In this document: positions 13,577 through 24,412 of the stretch, in pieces
Numbering within the stretch: the stretch's first letter is position 1
Layout: each line of letters opens with the position of its first letter
Source of the DNA: Archilochus colubris
Taxonomy: Eukaryota; Chordata; Aves; Apodiformes; Trochilidae
Length of the DNA stretch: 64,000 bases
Direction: 5' to 3'
NCBI GenBank assembly: GCA_023079485.1
Contig: CM041083.1
Coordinates: 103,369,054 to 103,433,053, forward strand
Program-made: the position numbers and the translations under genes
Notes under the pieces: generated by a model
What the model was told of the DNA's origin: nothing
The model's input: the letters and a program-made list of their open reading frames with translations, nothing else
Database searches by the model: none

Positions 13577-13666
13577 GCAACTGCTCCGGTGGGTCAAGGG
13601 TTGGACTAGATGATCTCTGAGGTCCCTTCCAACCCGGCTAATTCTATGATTCTATGATTCTATGAT
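12620..13666 (+). mobile_element. Young 5'-truncated CR1 LINE
   Basis: A 1.05-kb CR1 copy, GC-richer than its flanks. It begins inside the reverse transcriptase between motifs A and B ([14 protein letters not shown] segment, here preceded by a chance ATG). It continues through motif B ([11 protein letters not shown]), motif C (KFADDAK) and the C-terminal domain, then a short 3' UTR ending in three perfect ATTCTATG octamers (13641-13664) plus AT. Protein-level comparison with the minus-strand copy at 24413-27333 shows only about a dozen differences over some 170 residues, so the two are recent members of the same subfamily. The 5' junction with AT-rich host DNA is sharp near 12620. Confidence 0.96.
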
Positions 13667-16600
13667 TTGCCAAGATGAATCCCAGATCATGAATTGTACA
13701 GAAGCTATTTTACAATGCCATCTCCACAGTTGTGTTCCAGTACCATCTCAGATGTATCATGTAACAAAATTGAGATGTTATGTATTAATGACCATAATTT
13801 TCCACTAGGACCATTTGGGACTATTTCACAAGACTGTACTATCCTCAGAGCTGTCTTTAGACAACTTATTTTTTTCTTCCCTTTTAAAGAAAAGAGCCCT
13901 TACAATTAGTGATATTGGCATCAAAAAACTTGTGTCTGTTGAACTCCTTTTCTTTTTGGCTGTTGATACTGACTGCAAGATAAGACTATGATTATGTGAA
14001 AACTATTTAGGTTTTTGGTTTTTTTTTACTCTGTTGTACATCTCTAGTTCTTTACAGAAATGGGACACTGCTGGATCATGTGAGTGGGATGTTTATCTAT
14101 TATTCTCTTGCTTTCCTGTATAGTTTTCCTTTTCTTCCTTTCTCTCTTCTGCTAAGTTTTGAGTGCACTAATGATGCATCTTGGGCTTACAAGTGACATC
14201 TGACCTTGCCTGTGTCTTAATTTCACCTCAGCGGAGTCTTGGAGTCCTCAGTTGTATAGGGGACTGAATTGGACCACAACACTATGATACACTTTTACTA
14301 TTACAGTAATACCTGTTCTGAAAGATGGCATTTAGGGAAAGAAAATAGAGTAGTATTTCAGTCTGAAAGTTAAATGTCTAAAAAATTCTTACATTTAAGA
14401 GAACAAGATATACCACCAAGAAAAGTAATTGAAGGAATTATGAAACTAGTGAACAATGTTAAGATTTCTTTCAAGGTATCAATGCACTCTTCCTTTACTT
14501 CATTTGCTGAAATTTGGAAAATTACATGTTTAGCTTTAAATGTAAAAATAGATCTTTTTCTTTCAGGACCCATAATCACAAATTATTTGCCACCTGTTGC
14601 GGGCATTTATTCCAAAAACATACTTATGATGAACTCTGGCCAAGTTCATAGTATGCAATCAGACTAGTTCTGTGAAGCCACATAAATATGAACAACTTTC
14701 AAGTGAAAGTTTAGGAATGCATAACCTACTGTTCAAGATGTAATGAGTTACTTTTTATCAGTAAAAGAGTAGTAATTTTTTTGTGAATGTTGTTAATGCA
14801 CTTAACAGTGAACTTATTTCTTACTCTTCTCAAAGTCTCAAAAGATTAAAAAAAAATCTACATAAATGTTTTTGTCTCTTTCTGAAATAAATTTTCTTTG
14901 CATTTTTTTAAGTTTCGGGTTTGGTGGGGGTTTTTTCGGTCAGTTTCTTGGTTTGTTTGGTTTGAGTTTCTTGGTTTTGAGGTGTTTTTTTGTTTTGTTT
15001 TGTTGGTGGTGCTGACAGTTTTTGGCGTTTTTTCCTGGTTTGAAGAGTGGGTTTGAAGGTTTAACATCACATTTCCATTGAGACAGACCCTCCTTTGTTG
15101 TTTTGCTGCTCTCCCAGGTCCTTCCTAGAATGAGAATTTTAGTTTCTATTACCCAATTTTATTTGAGTAAATTTATTATAGTGTCTTTTCATTCAGCAGT
15201 ACAAACCCCAATATGATCTTCCCAGCATTGTTCCTTCAGTTAGACCTTATATTTACTATGTGAAGTAACATCACACAGCTGCTCCCTCCATCTCTCAAAA
15301 CTGTTTCGTTGTTTGAAATTTCGATTTCAGAAATTTATGAATTGCTTCATTTTCCTCTTGGCTTTAAAACAACAAAATTTTGGGATGCTGTAAAGTTCAT
15401 AATTTATATCTTCAGGTTGATTAAGTGCATTACAATGACATAAATAAATTTAAATTTAAACACATCATAACTTTATCTGTTTCCTATCCCAAACCAAAAT
15501 TCAAGTACTTATAAAAAGCACTGGAAGAACTGAAGGTCCTATGACCATTTCAAAGAATTTCTTGTCTTACTGGTTTCTTTCATAGCTAATGTATGAGCAA
15601 TATCTTCATTCAAGAGATCACTTTTACAAGTAAAACTCTAAAAAACCCCTACACAATAAGATGTAACGTCAAATTCATCATGTTGCTTTATGTATTAACA
15701 ATAAAACTATTAAAAGACGAGTCTAATATTGGGAAAGACTAAGCAGTTCTCATTCCCCTTTTTCACATTTATAGCTATGGGCTAAAAGGCCTTTAGAAGT
15801 ACTTCATCACTGTGAGAACTATTAAAAAGACACAATTCTTGTACCTCCTACACTTATATTTACCTCTCTCACACAAATACATTTATCAGACTAGTACATA
15901 AGCCCTGACAACTACAAGAGAACCAGAAGCAATAAAATTTAAGTTATTAATTAAAATATTTACTTCTGAATGAAGTGCCAATCAGTGAGGTAATCTTTCT
16001 CTATTACAGTCATATCACTTCACAAAAACACCACAAAGAACTTGTCTGCTAGACAGCCTCAAATAACAAAAATTCCTACTTTACTGCATCTTTCCAGCTC
16101 AAGAAAATGAGAGAAATGAGTCATATTTAATCTTACATAAATGCAGTGAAAAAAAATTATCTTCTGAAAGTTCTTCCTTCATGTGAGAAACCTTAAATTC
16201 AGATATTATTGATGCCATTTTGTTAGATACAATCTTGCTATTTCATCCTCAAGAATTGAACTCATAATATGTTTTTTCACATATCAGAATATCATATACT
16301 CTTTCCATATATCAGAGTATCTATCATCAGTTGGTGGAATCTGCTGATTTAGGCCGTTGTCATATTTCATGGTATGTCTAATATTAAACTATTGAGACAT
16401 GTCATTGCCTTTGAATGTCCTTCAGTTCACTTAGTTTTCTTTAAAAAAAAACCAACAAATACTTAGACAGATTTACCTTTTTTTCAAAAATCCATGTTTT
16501 GCAATGAAGATGAAACAATAAAGGTTCTATAGAATAAATTGATAAGAGTACTTGGAAAATTATGCATACAGCACTATTTTACTTTTAACCACTCATATCA

Positions 16601-17539
16601 AAAAAGAGGTTAAGTAGCTGGGATCATACTATCATATGATTGTGTCTTGTTCAAGACCTATTCTGTTTCAGTTGTGTTCAAAATATTGACTCTTTTTTTT
16701 TTTCCTCTCAAGACTCAGGCCGCCTGGGGATTTTTTTCTGTATTAGATGTTTTGTTTTCCAGTCTAAAACTTACCCTAGTAATATATCTATCAGCTTCAT
16801 TAATCTCTACCTGTCCCAGTCTTCCTTTTATTATCCTCCCTTTCACAGGTTACAAGTCCTGATCCCTAAATCAATCCATTCGAAAATGTTATCTCTTCAC
16901 ATACAGAAGGTATTACTCCTACCTCATTTTTTGCATGATTTTTTCCTGACTTCATGATGCAGTATCAATCACCTTTTTGTGAGGGAAGTTTAGAGCAGAA
17001 AACAGACACCAAGTACGCACATTTATCTTTAAATTTCTAATTTATTTAAATCAGGTTACAAATTAAAAATAAACTCTACATATTTTCGATTTTTCAATAA
17101 ACAAAATTGGTGAGTAGGAAAGGAAAAATCAGTGTTTTTTCTCAACCACCTGCATGCTGCTGTTTTTGTTTCGTAACACAGATGATTAGGAGTGACATCC
17201 ATAAATGGAATATAAATATATATCTTCTTATTATCTCCTTTGCTATAGATGAGATATTTTACTTATGTCACTGTCTTGGTTTAATTATCTCTTTAGTATT
17301 TTTTGTTTTTCAGTTAAGACTCTTCTAAGTAACTTCACTTGCTGAAATTAACAGCATGTTTCTCAGTCAGTGTCTGTTTCTAGGACAGATAATCCTCAAT
17401 GCGGATAGTTACTGGAGTAAAGTAGCATGTGTAACCAAGACCATCACTTCGCATGCACTGGAAATGAAAGGGAAGGAGAGAGAGAACATCTGCAACCCTC
17501 CTATAGAGAGAAGCAGATGAGACAAGTGACCAAAATAGA
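13667..17539. other. Unique AT-rich non-coding DNA
   Basis: No gene recognised. Open frames such as 14374-14667 and 16640-16957 (97-105 codons) are rich in F, L, S and K, as expected from T-rich DNA, and carry no motif. A T/G-rich block at 14905-15060 is listed separately. Confidence 0.55.
14905..15060. repeat. T/G-rich low-complexity block
   Basis: About 155 bases made almost only of T and G on the plus strand, with repeated GTTTG, TTTTG and GGTTT words and one G5 run. Its minus-strand frame is a run of K, N, T, Q and P, a low-complexity artefact. It resembles the block at 57760-57880 in style. Confidence 0.8.
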
Positions 17540-17660
17540 GCAAACTGAGTATTCCATCCCATACTTGTTTTAGTTGAGGTGCAGGATCCAACATTTGGAC
17601 TTGCTGAAACTCATAGTTACCACCTAACATTTAACTTCTCTGCGTGATCTCAGAAGGCAG
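17540..17660 (-). mobile_element. Possible very old CR1 fragment
   Basis: GAGGTGCAGGATCCAACATT followed by TGGACTTGCTGAAACTCAT matches in order the antisense of the CR1 ORF2 stretch that encodes FNKAKC.VLH. In the copy at 24413-27333 this stretch lies near 25170-25210. Similarity covers only about 45 clear bases and trails off on both sides, so this is tentative. Confidence 0.4.
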
Positions 17661-19679
17661 TGTGTGCTTTTCCACAACATATTCTGTGATTGTTAATGCT
17701 GTAACTTGGTTCCCTTGAGTTTTCTGCTACTTTCAACTTGATCTGTGCAGTTGGCTAAGGAACTGAAACTATATCAATGGCTCAGACTGTTCAGAGATGT
17801 TTACACCCTGTCTAGCCTTGGATGTGATCTTTGTTTTGGCCATAAACATCACATTTTCCTGGCATGATTTTTTTTTTGTTTTTTGTTTTTTCTTTCACAA
17901 GGGTAAAGAATAATTGTTTTGATTTCCAAAATAAATTGCCTTCCATGTACTGAATCATTTTTGGATACATGAAGAAGGCTAGTTAAAAAGCTCTATTGTT
18001 TAGTTCAGACGTCAAATTCTGCCCTCCTCAAGACAAAATTCCATCAAAATATTTTTTATGCTTTAATGTGGATGCATGGATGTAATAGTAGATAAATATA
18101 TCTCCATAATGTTGTATATGACAGAAAGAAATAAATAAAGAGAACAGAATATATCTGGTTTATATATTAAATAATGTAAAAGTATATTGATCTGCTACAT
18201 ACAGCTCTGATACACTAGGAACTAGGATTTAATGGTATAAATAACAACCAAACAAAACACAAAAATGACAAAAAACCATCATAGTTTAAATCACAAAACC
18301 ATGATTGTTACGTAATTTCCAGATAAGGAAGGCTTTTTTTGTTTTGTTTTTTTTTTTTTTTACAGTTCACATGTCTTGTATTGAGAATCTGGAAACATTC
18401 ACAGCAAGTTATTCTTAAAAGAACAACACTAGAACAAGAGAACAACATTAGAAATTATAACATACCTTCTGCACAGTTTATTCCACCTTAATGCTAGAAA
18501 TTAAATACCTGTGCACATGATGCTCATTCTAACAGTGGCACAGTATGTAATGACCATACACAGAGAAAAAATCATTGGAGCTTTAAAATTCCACCTGCCT
18601 GAAAACAAATGTTACTTTGTTTTGAGTAAACAATGTTATTAAATAGAATTCATTGTCACCATCAGGAAATTTTAAGACTTCATTGTCACACATTGTAAAA
18701 ACAATGGCATATTTACATATTCATGTGTATGTATGCACAGATGAGATGTACTAGGCACTTTAGTACAGTCTTCTACCTTGATAAAACTTCTTGAAGACAC
18801 ATTTTAGTTCTGTAGTCTGGAATAATTTGAATGACTTTTAGACATTACAGAAGGAGGATTGTATTAGAAAATGAACCCCCTTTTTAGAAAGAAAAGTAAC
18901 AGGAATAAGTGAGATTGTTGGAAGAAGTTGCAAAGGAAAACTACTATTTGGGATAACTAAATACCCATATCAAAGAGTCAACATTTAAAACATTCTAAAG
19001 GTTTTATTATATCACTTGAACACAGCAAAGAGACAGTATTAGTCAAAAAACTGGTCAAAAAACTGGCCATGAAGTAAGGTGTAGAAAGCACCATAAAATG
19101 TTGAATCAGAGTATCTCCTAGAGGAACTGAAGCCAGAATGTGAGAACTATTCCAGAGCTATTGCAGAAGAACAATGTGAAAAATAATTGCTGTTTCATGT
19201 GCTACTTTTATTATCATAAAATAGAAAGCAATTTTTTTCAGTACCTGTAAGGCCAGCGAGCATATGATAAGGCTAATGGGAATTTTCTTTTACAAACCTA
19301 CATTTACAGTGAAACAACTTACACACCTATGGGTAACTAGTAGATCTCTACAGATAAATAATTAATTTAGACAATAGTTCAGACTCAGTTTATTCCAAGT
19401 TCTAATTAATCATTTGCTGTGACCTCAAAACACTCAGTTGCAAAAGCAACTGTGTTGAACACCAAACTTGTGGTCTTTGCCTTTCATGTCACTTGGATAC
19501 CAAGGAAGCTTTGGAGTACCCATGTTTGTGCTGCACTGGTCATACCCATTGTCTAGAGCAACCTCTAATTACTCCAGTAGAGTAAGAGAAAGCAAATATA
19601 AATTCTCAGAAGTTAAAAAAACAGAGGAAGACACCAGCAGTCATTATTGAGTGCATTGAGTTGTTATAAAAAATGCTGG
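17661..19679. other. Unique AT-rich non-coding DNA
   Basis: No gene or repeat family recognised. It includes a 15-T run ending in ACAG at about 18347-18365 and a 13-base tandem duplication (GTCAAAAAACTGG type) at about 19043-19068. Confidence 0.55.
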
Positions 19680-20165
19680 TGGTAGCAAGGAAAGTTGAAG
19701 TCCACACACTGCATGTCAGGGACCGACAAGGGTCAGCTTCCATCTTAGGGATGTGGTGCTAGGAATTCAAGGGGCCTTCCCATGGTGTGTTGCAGGGCAG
19801 AGTCAGGTACCTAGGACCCACCCACAACCTCAGCAGCCAGGAGACACTGGAACAGCCCCAGCCCTAGACATTAGCCCCCTCCCTGGGGATGAGCAGAGGC
19901 TGGGCCAAGGATGTGGTCTGGTGGATAGGCTTGGCTCAACAAAGTCCCTGACCCCACAGAGCTGTGGTGGCAGCTGTAGACTGGACCTGATGCAACATTT
20001 CTGGGGCAGGAGATAGTGAACTTACATGGGATGCTAGGCTGTGGGCAGGGGGAATCCTGAGATGTGGAAATTAATTCCTTCTCTATGGGCAGGTGGGAGA
20101 AGTTCCAAGGAGATGGGCAGAGACAACCAGGGCCTGCAAATAACAATTCATTCCAAGATGTTGAC
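19680..20165. other. GC-rich block of unknown origin
   Basis: Nearly 490 bases distinctly richer in G and C than anything within kilobases, with frequent CAGGG, CCCCA and GGGGC words. It ends abruptly at a 25-T run (20168-20192). Open frames of 87-98 codons occur on both strands, but they are compositional and lack motifs, an initiation context or splice support. The sharp contrast with the flanks suggests an inserted element (an LTR, or a retroposed or transposed segment), but I recognise no family, terminal repeat or target duplication. Confidence 0.5.
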
Positions 20166-20167
20166 AC

Positions 20168-20192
20168 TTTTTTTTTTTTTTTTTTTTTTTTT
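20168..20192. repeat. Poly(T) run, 25 T
   Basis: Uninterrupted T25 bordering the GC-rich block on its right. As a minus-strand poly(A) tail it would belong to sequence to its right, not to the GC-rich block. Confidence 0.9.
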
Positions 20193-23100
20193 AAACGAAC
20201 TTATATGTGTACAATTGGGCACTCAGGCTCTAAGCTAAGATTCGAGTGCTGTTATATTTTGAAATTTGCTGTTAGGTCTTGAGGGAGTTCCGTCTCTACC
20301 AAATCCTCATCAGGAAGCAATCTGGAACTACTTGAATCTCTTGTTGGTGAGTTCTAGCATAAAGCAGCAGCAATGATGCATGTCAGATCCAAATAATTTT
20401 ATTTGGAGAGTTGTCTATACATTAGTTTGTCTTTCCAGTATGTCTCCTTGTAAACACAATGCTTTTTATACATGCTGTTATTAATCAGTAATCGAGAACA
20501 CTATTTTTACCTGCTGGAATTTCATATGCTTTTTGGTGGGGTAGAGAGGAATATACATAACTTTAACTGACAAGGAGAAAAAGCACACCAGACAACAGAA
20601 GGAAGTCAGTATTCTGGGCCAGGGTGTTGGCTGGAACAAACTAGCAGAGATTAGTTATGCATCCACCTGTCTCCAGTCTCTGTGGGCCACCTTAGCAAGT
20701 AGGCACTGGAGTAGCATAGAGATGGTCCTGTCATTCACTGTTAAGCAGACAAGATGAAGAAAGGAATGTTTGGATCATGGAAGCAGCACATTTTTGCAAA
20801 TGCAGTATTAAATCTTCATGATTAATTTGCTATAGGTGTTTTTCTGGTTGCAGGTTTTTTGAATTTTTTTTTTTTTTTTTTTTTTTGGTTGTTTAGGTTT
20901 TTTGTCAGGCAGAAGAGCTGAATGTGTAGCCCCGTGTATATTTATGGCAAGTATCTCTAGCTTTTGCCTCACAGATTTCTAAATATATACCCACAAGACA
21001 AGAACTGCTATACCATTGGGTGTTATTCTAGTGAAAAGTTTAAATTTCTTTGCCTGTAACTGGTTAAACCAGTAATAACTTCAGAAAAGATCAGAGCAAA
21101 GGAAGCGACAAACTGAGAGAACCAGGTGTTACTGCTATAAATTTTTTTTTAGCACTGGCTGGACAACATTATTTGCAAAATAAAGCTCCAAGAGCGATTT
21201 AGAAGTAGGGGAACAAATAACAAAATAGGGTTATATACAACTACTGAAATATTGTTTGCTGTAAATGAACATATTTGCTGTAAATGGGGCTACATAGTCT
21301 TTCAGGGTGACTTTGGTTAGAGAAAATCTGTTTGGGGACTGGTGAGCATTAATTTACTGCTTTGGGTTTTGTTATTGTGCAAAATTAAATTTGTGCTCTA
21401 ACCCAAATCAGTTCTCTAAGGGCTTTTCTTCAAGATCTCATAATAATTGTTGTAGGATTTATTTTTTTTTTTAATCTTCACTATAGTCTGTTCCCTATAT
21501 AACACTTCTCAAGCAATGAGTCTTTCATTAGCCCTATTTAACAAATCCCAAAGTGTCAAACCATTTGCACCATAGCAGCAACACTAGTTCTTATAATAGG
21601 TGTGGCTTCAAGGATTCTAATAGAATGAAATCCACTAGGTATTCTGCCAACCTGGAATTTTCTTTGAATTATTTACATGAAACTGTTGGTATTTGTGTGG
21701 TGCTCAGGAAAACTTTTAAAGTCATTGAAATTTTAGACAATCGGGAAAAAACTGTATGTTAAATTATAATCAATAAAAAAGGTTAAAAATTTTGCTAAAA
21801 ATGTATAAATAGTTATTTTTCAAAAACTTAATTTATTCATTATCTTTTTTTAGAGGGAAAAACAATTGTATTGAATTTTGGTTTTTTCATCCTATTTTCT
21901 TTTTTTTTAAATTTATATTAAACCATTCTCTATTTTTTCAAGGTTTGCATCTTATTCTATTTAAAATTTAGGATAAGTTAGGGGAAACAAGTTTGATCTG
22001 CATTTTTTTCTCTTCACCCTAGATGTTTATGCCTATTCTCTCATGTGCGTTTCTTATAGAGGTAGCCCATTTTCCCCCTTCTTCCATCATCACTGCCTCC
22101 AACTTAACATGCTTTTATTCAAGCATGTTTTAAATAGTCATCCTTTTAGGAGAAACAAAATGCAGACAGCAAAACAAAGCTGAAAATTTCAAAGACACTT
22201 TGTAGTCAGTAAGAAATATGTATGTTGCTCCAGCTATAACATACTTGTTATTTTTTAAATTTAAAACCAGGTTCTCAGGTGAGAACTGTGTATGTGATGC
22301 CATATTTAAATAACATATGAAAAATGGAGGAAGGATATTGGTATGTGAGGATTTTTAAGCAAAGTAGTCAGCACGTAGGATGATTTTTTAAAGATTTGTT
22401 TAATCTTTGTTGAAAACTGATTCTTTATTGTTGCTCAGGGCTTTCTTTTCAGAAGAAATCTGAAAATTCGTCTGACAAGCATCTTATTTATACCTTCTCA
22501 GGGAGTTAAAGGTGCTGAAGGCTATATTCTTGTCATCCTGATATATGTTATCAGGAAAAAGGTTTTTTTACCAAAAAACGCCTATTTTTTTCCTTGGTTT
22601 TTTGGTTTGTCTTGTTTGGTTTTTTTAGAGTTCTGTGTGCGGTATGTTTGATTGTTTAATTCAAAATCCAAATGCACTAAATTTGAAATTTACATTTAAA
22701 GTGAATGAAGTACCAAAATATTAGAACATGTATACTAGGTAGTATTGCATACCTCTTAGATCTAATGGCACTGGTGACCATGTTTGCCAACTGAGAGACC
22801 AATTTAAGAGAAAAAAGTAAACATTCTTATTTATTTACATTGGGATAGCAATTAAAAAGAGATAAAACCCAGAAAAAACCTTTGAGAGCCACAATAAACA
22901 CAGCTATGAAAATACCCCAATTTGCCTGATTGAGCCTCTTTGAAGCAGGAAAGGTAGACAGTCTTTTGGATTGCTTCATGGATATTTTTCAGATAATAAG
23001 TTCCATTTATTATAAAGTATTTTGGTTTTAACTAGTTCTTCTCTGCTTTGAAGGTCAGGTTCTACTTAGTTCAGATGGTTTACTCATTTCTAGCAAAATT

Positions 23101-23964
23101 TTAATTGGTCTCTTTCTGAATCATAAATATGCTTCAAAGAGCAGTCATATAGATACATGCATATGATGTGTTTTGTTGTAATTGAAATTACAGTTTTCCA
23201 AATGTTTAAAACATGTTCCACACAGAATTAGATTTTCAAAGACCTAACTTGTAATTTAGATATTAGCCTTACGGTTAATGGGCCTATTTTGGGTAAGCAA
23301 TTTTGCAATTGAAAAAAGAGCTCTAGGAAATGTGGAGACTAAAAAAGGCTTTAAAAATCATCTTGCCTTCCTTTGGAATTTTCTAGGATCTCAAATTATC
23401 TTGTTCATCAGACTGAATTGATGAAAATATTCACAGGAAAATGTCTGCAAATGAAAAATTGAGAATGGCAATCGTTCCTTGGAGGAGTCAGCCAGGCAGA
23501 CAGAACATGTAGCAAGGCTGAGGAAATGATTTGAACTATAGTGTTGAACTTGTGGTTTCTCCTTTTTGAAATTGCACATATGTACATACATAGCGGTCAG
23601 GTCAGTCTTCCTGGGTGAAGAGGAACTTACTTTATATTCCAAAATAAGCGGAGGTTTTTGTACCAAATTACGTGAGACCAGTTTTTTACCAAATGTTGCA
23701 TCTTATATTCATGAAAATTTTCCTGATGGGAAGTTTAATTGAAATATCTATTTCTCCATGAAAAATAAAGTAGATTTACACCTCTGAGGAAAAAATATAA
23801 AAGACCCTATTGGATTACAACCAGTAAATATAACTAGATTCAAATTTCTAAACTTCTGTTGAAAAAAATCTCTTTTGTAAAGGAGCATCCTGATTGATGT
23901 TGTGAATAAGCAATTGCTTTCCTGTACTTTTATTATTCTTCAGAGTTTTCCTGAAAAAAAGCCT
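20193..23964. other. Unique AT-rich non-coding DNA
   Basis: No gene recognised. It contains a 23-T run at 20864-20886 and T-rich stretches around 21830-21960 and 22560-22630. Open frames are at most 91 codons and unremarkable. Confidence 0.55.
20864..20886. repeat. Poly(T) run, 23 T
   Basis: Uninterrupted T23, preceded by GTTTTTTGAA and followed by GGTTGTTTAGG; part of a wider T/G-rich patch at about 20835-20910. Confidence 0.9.
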
Positions 23965-24346
23965 TGGCTTGTAGAGAATAAGGCCTCAAGGAGACATTAT
24001 ATAGGCCTTCTGGTACCTGAAGGGGGCATACAAAAAAGCTGGAAAAAGACTTTTAAAAGAGCACATAGTGATAAGACAAAGGGTAATGCTTTTAAGATGG
24101 AAGAAAGTAGATTTAGATGTTAGACATTAGGAAGAAATTCTTTACTGTGAGGGTGGTGAGACACTGGAAAAGTCTGCACAGATTAGTTATGAATGCTCCA
24201 TCCCTGAAAGTGTTCAAGACAAGGTTGGATGGGGCTTTTTAGCAACCTGGTCTAGTGGAAGCAGTCTTGCCCCAGGGCAGGAAGGTTGGAACTACATGGT
24301 CTTTAGGTTCTGTTCCAACCATTCCATGACTGTATGATTCCATGAC
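23965..24346 (+). mobile_element. Old CR1 LINE 3' end fragment
   Basis: The C-terminal end of ORF2 and the 3' UTR of a CR1. It reads from an LFSLEKRRL-like segment through TACCTGAAGGGGGC (24015-24028), a degraded TTAGGAAGAAATTCTTTAC stretch and a GTGTTCAAGACAAGGTTGGA stretch. It closes with decayed octamers (ATTCCATG, ACTGTATG, ATTCCATG at about 24321-24344). The degenerate octamers and many substitutions mark it as older than its neighbour at 24413. It points rightward, so its 3' end faces the 3' end of that neighbour. Confidence 0.87.
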
Positions 24347-24348
24347 AG

Positions 24349-24369
24349 TATTTATTTATTTATTTATTT
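24349..24369. repeat. (TATT)n microsatellite
   Basis: Five tandem TATT units directly after the 3' end of the plus-strand CR1. Simple repeats often grow next to CR1 3' ends. Confidence 0.9.
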
Positions 24370-24412
24370 GAAGGTGCAGGCTTACCAGGTGGTAAAGTAC
24401 CTTGCTATCAGT

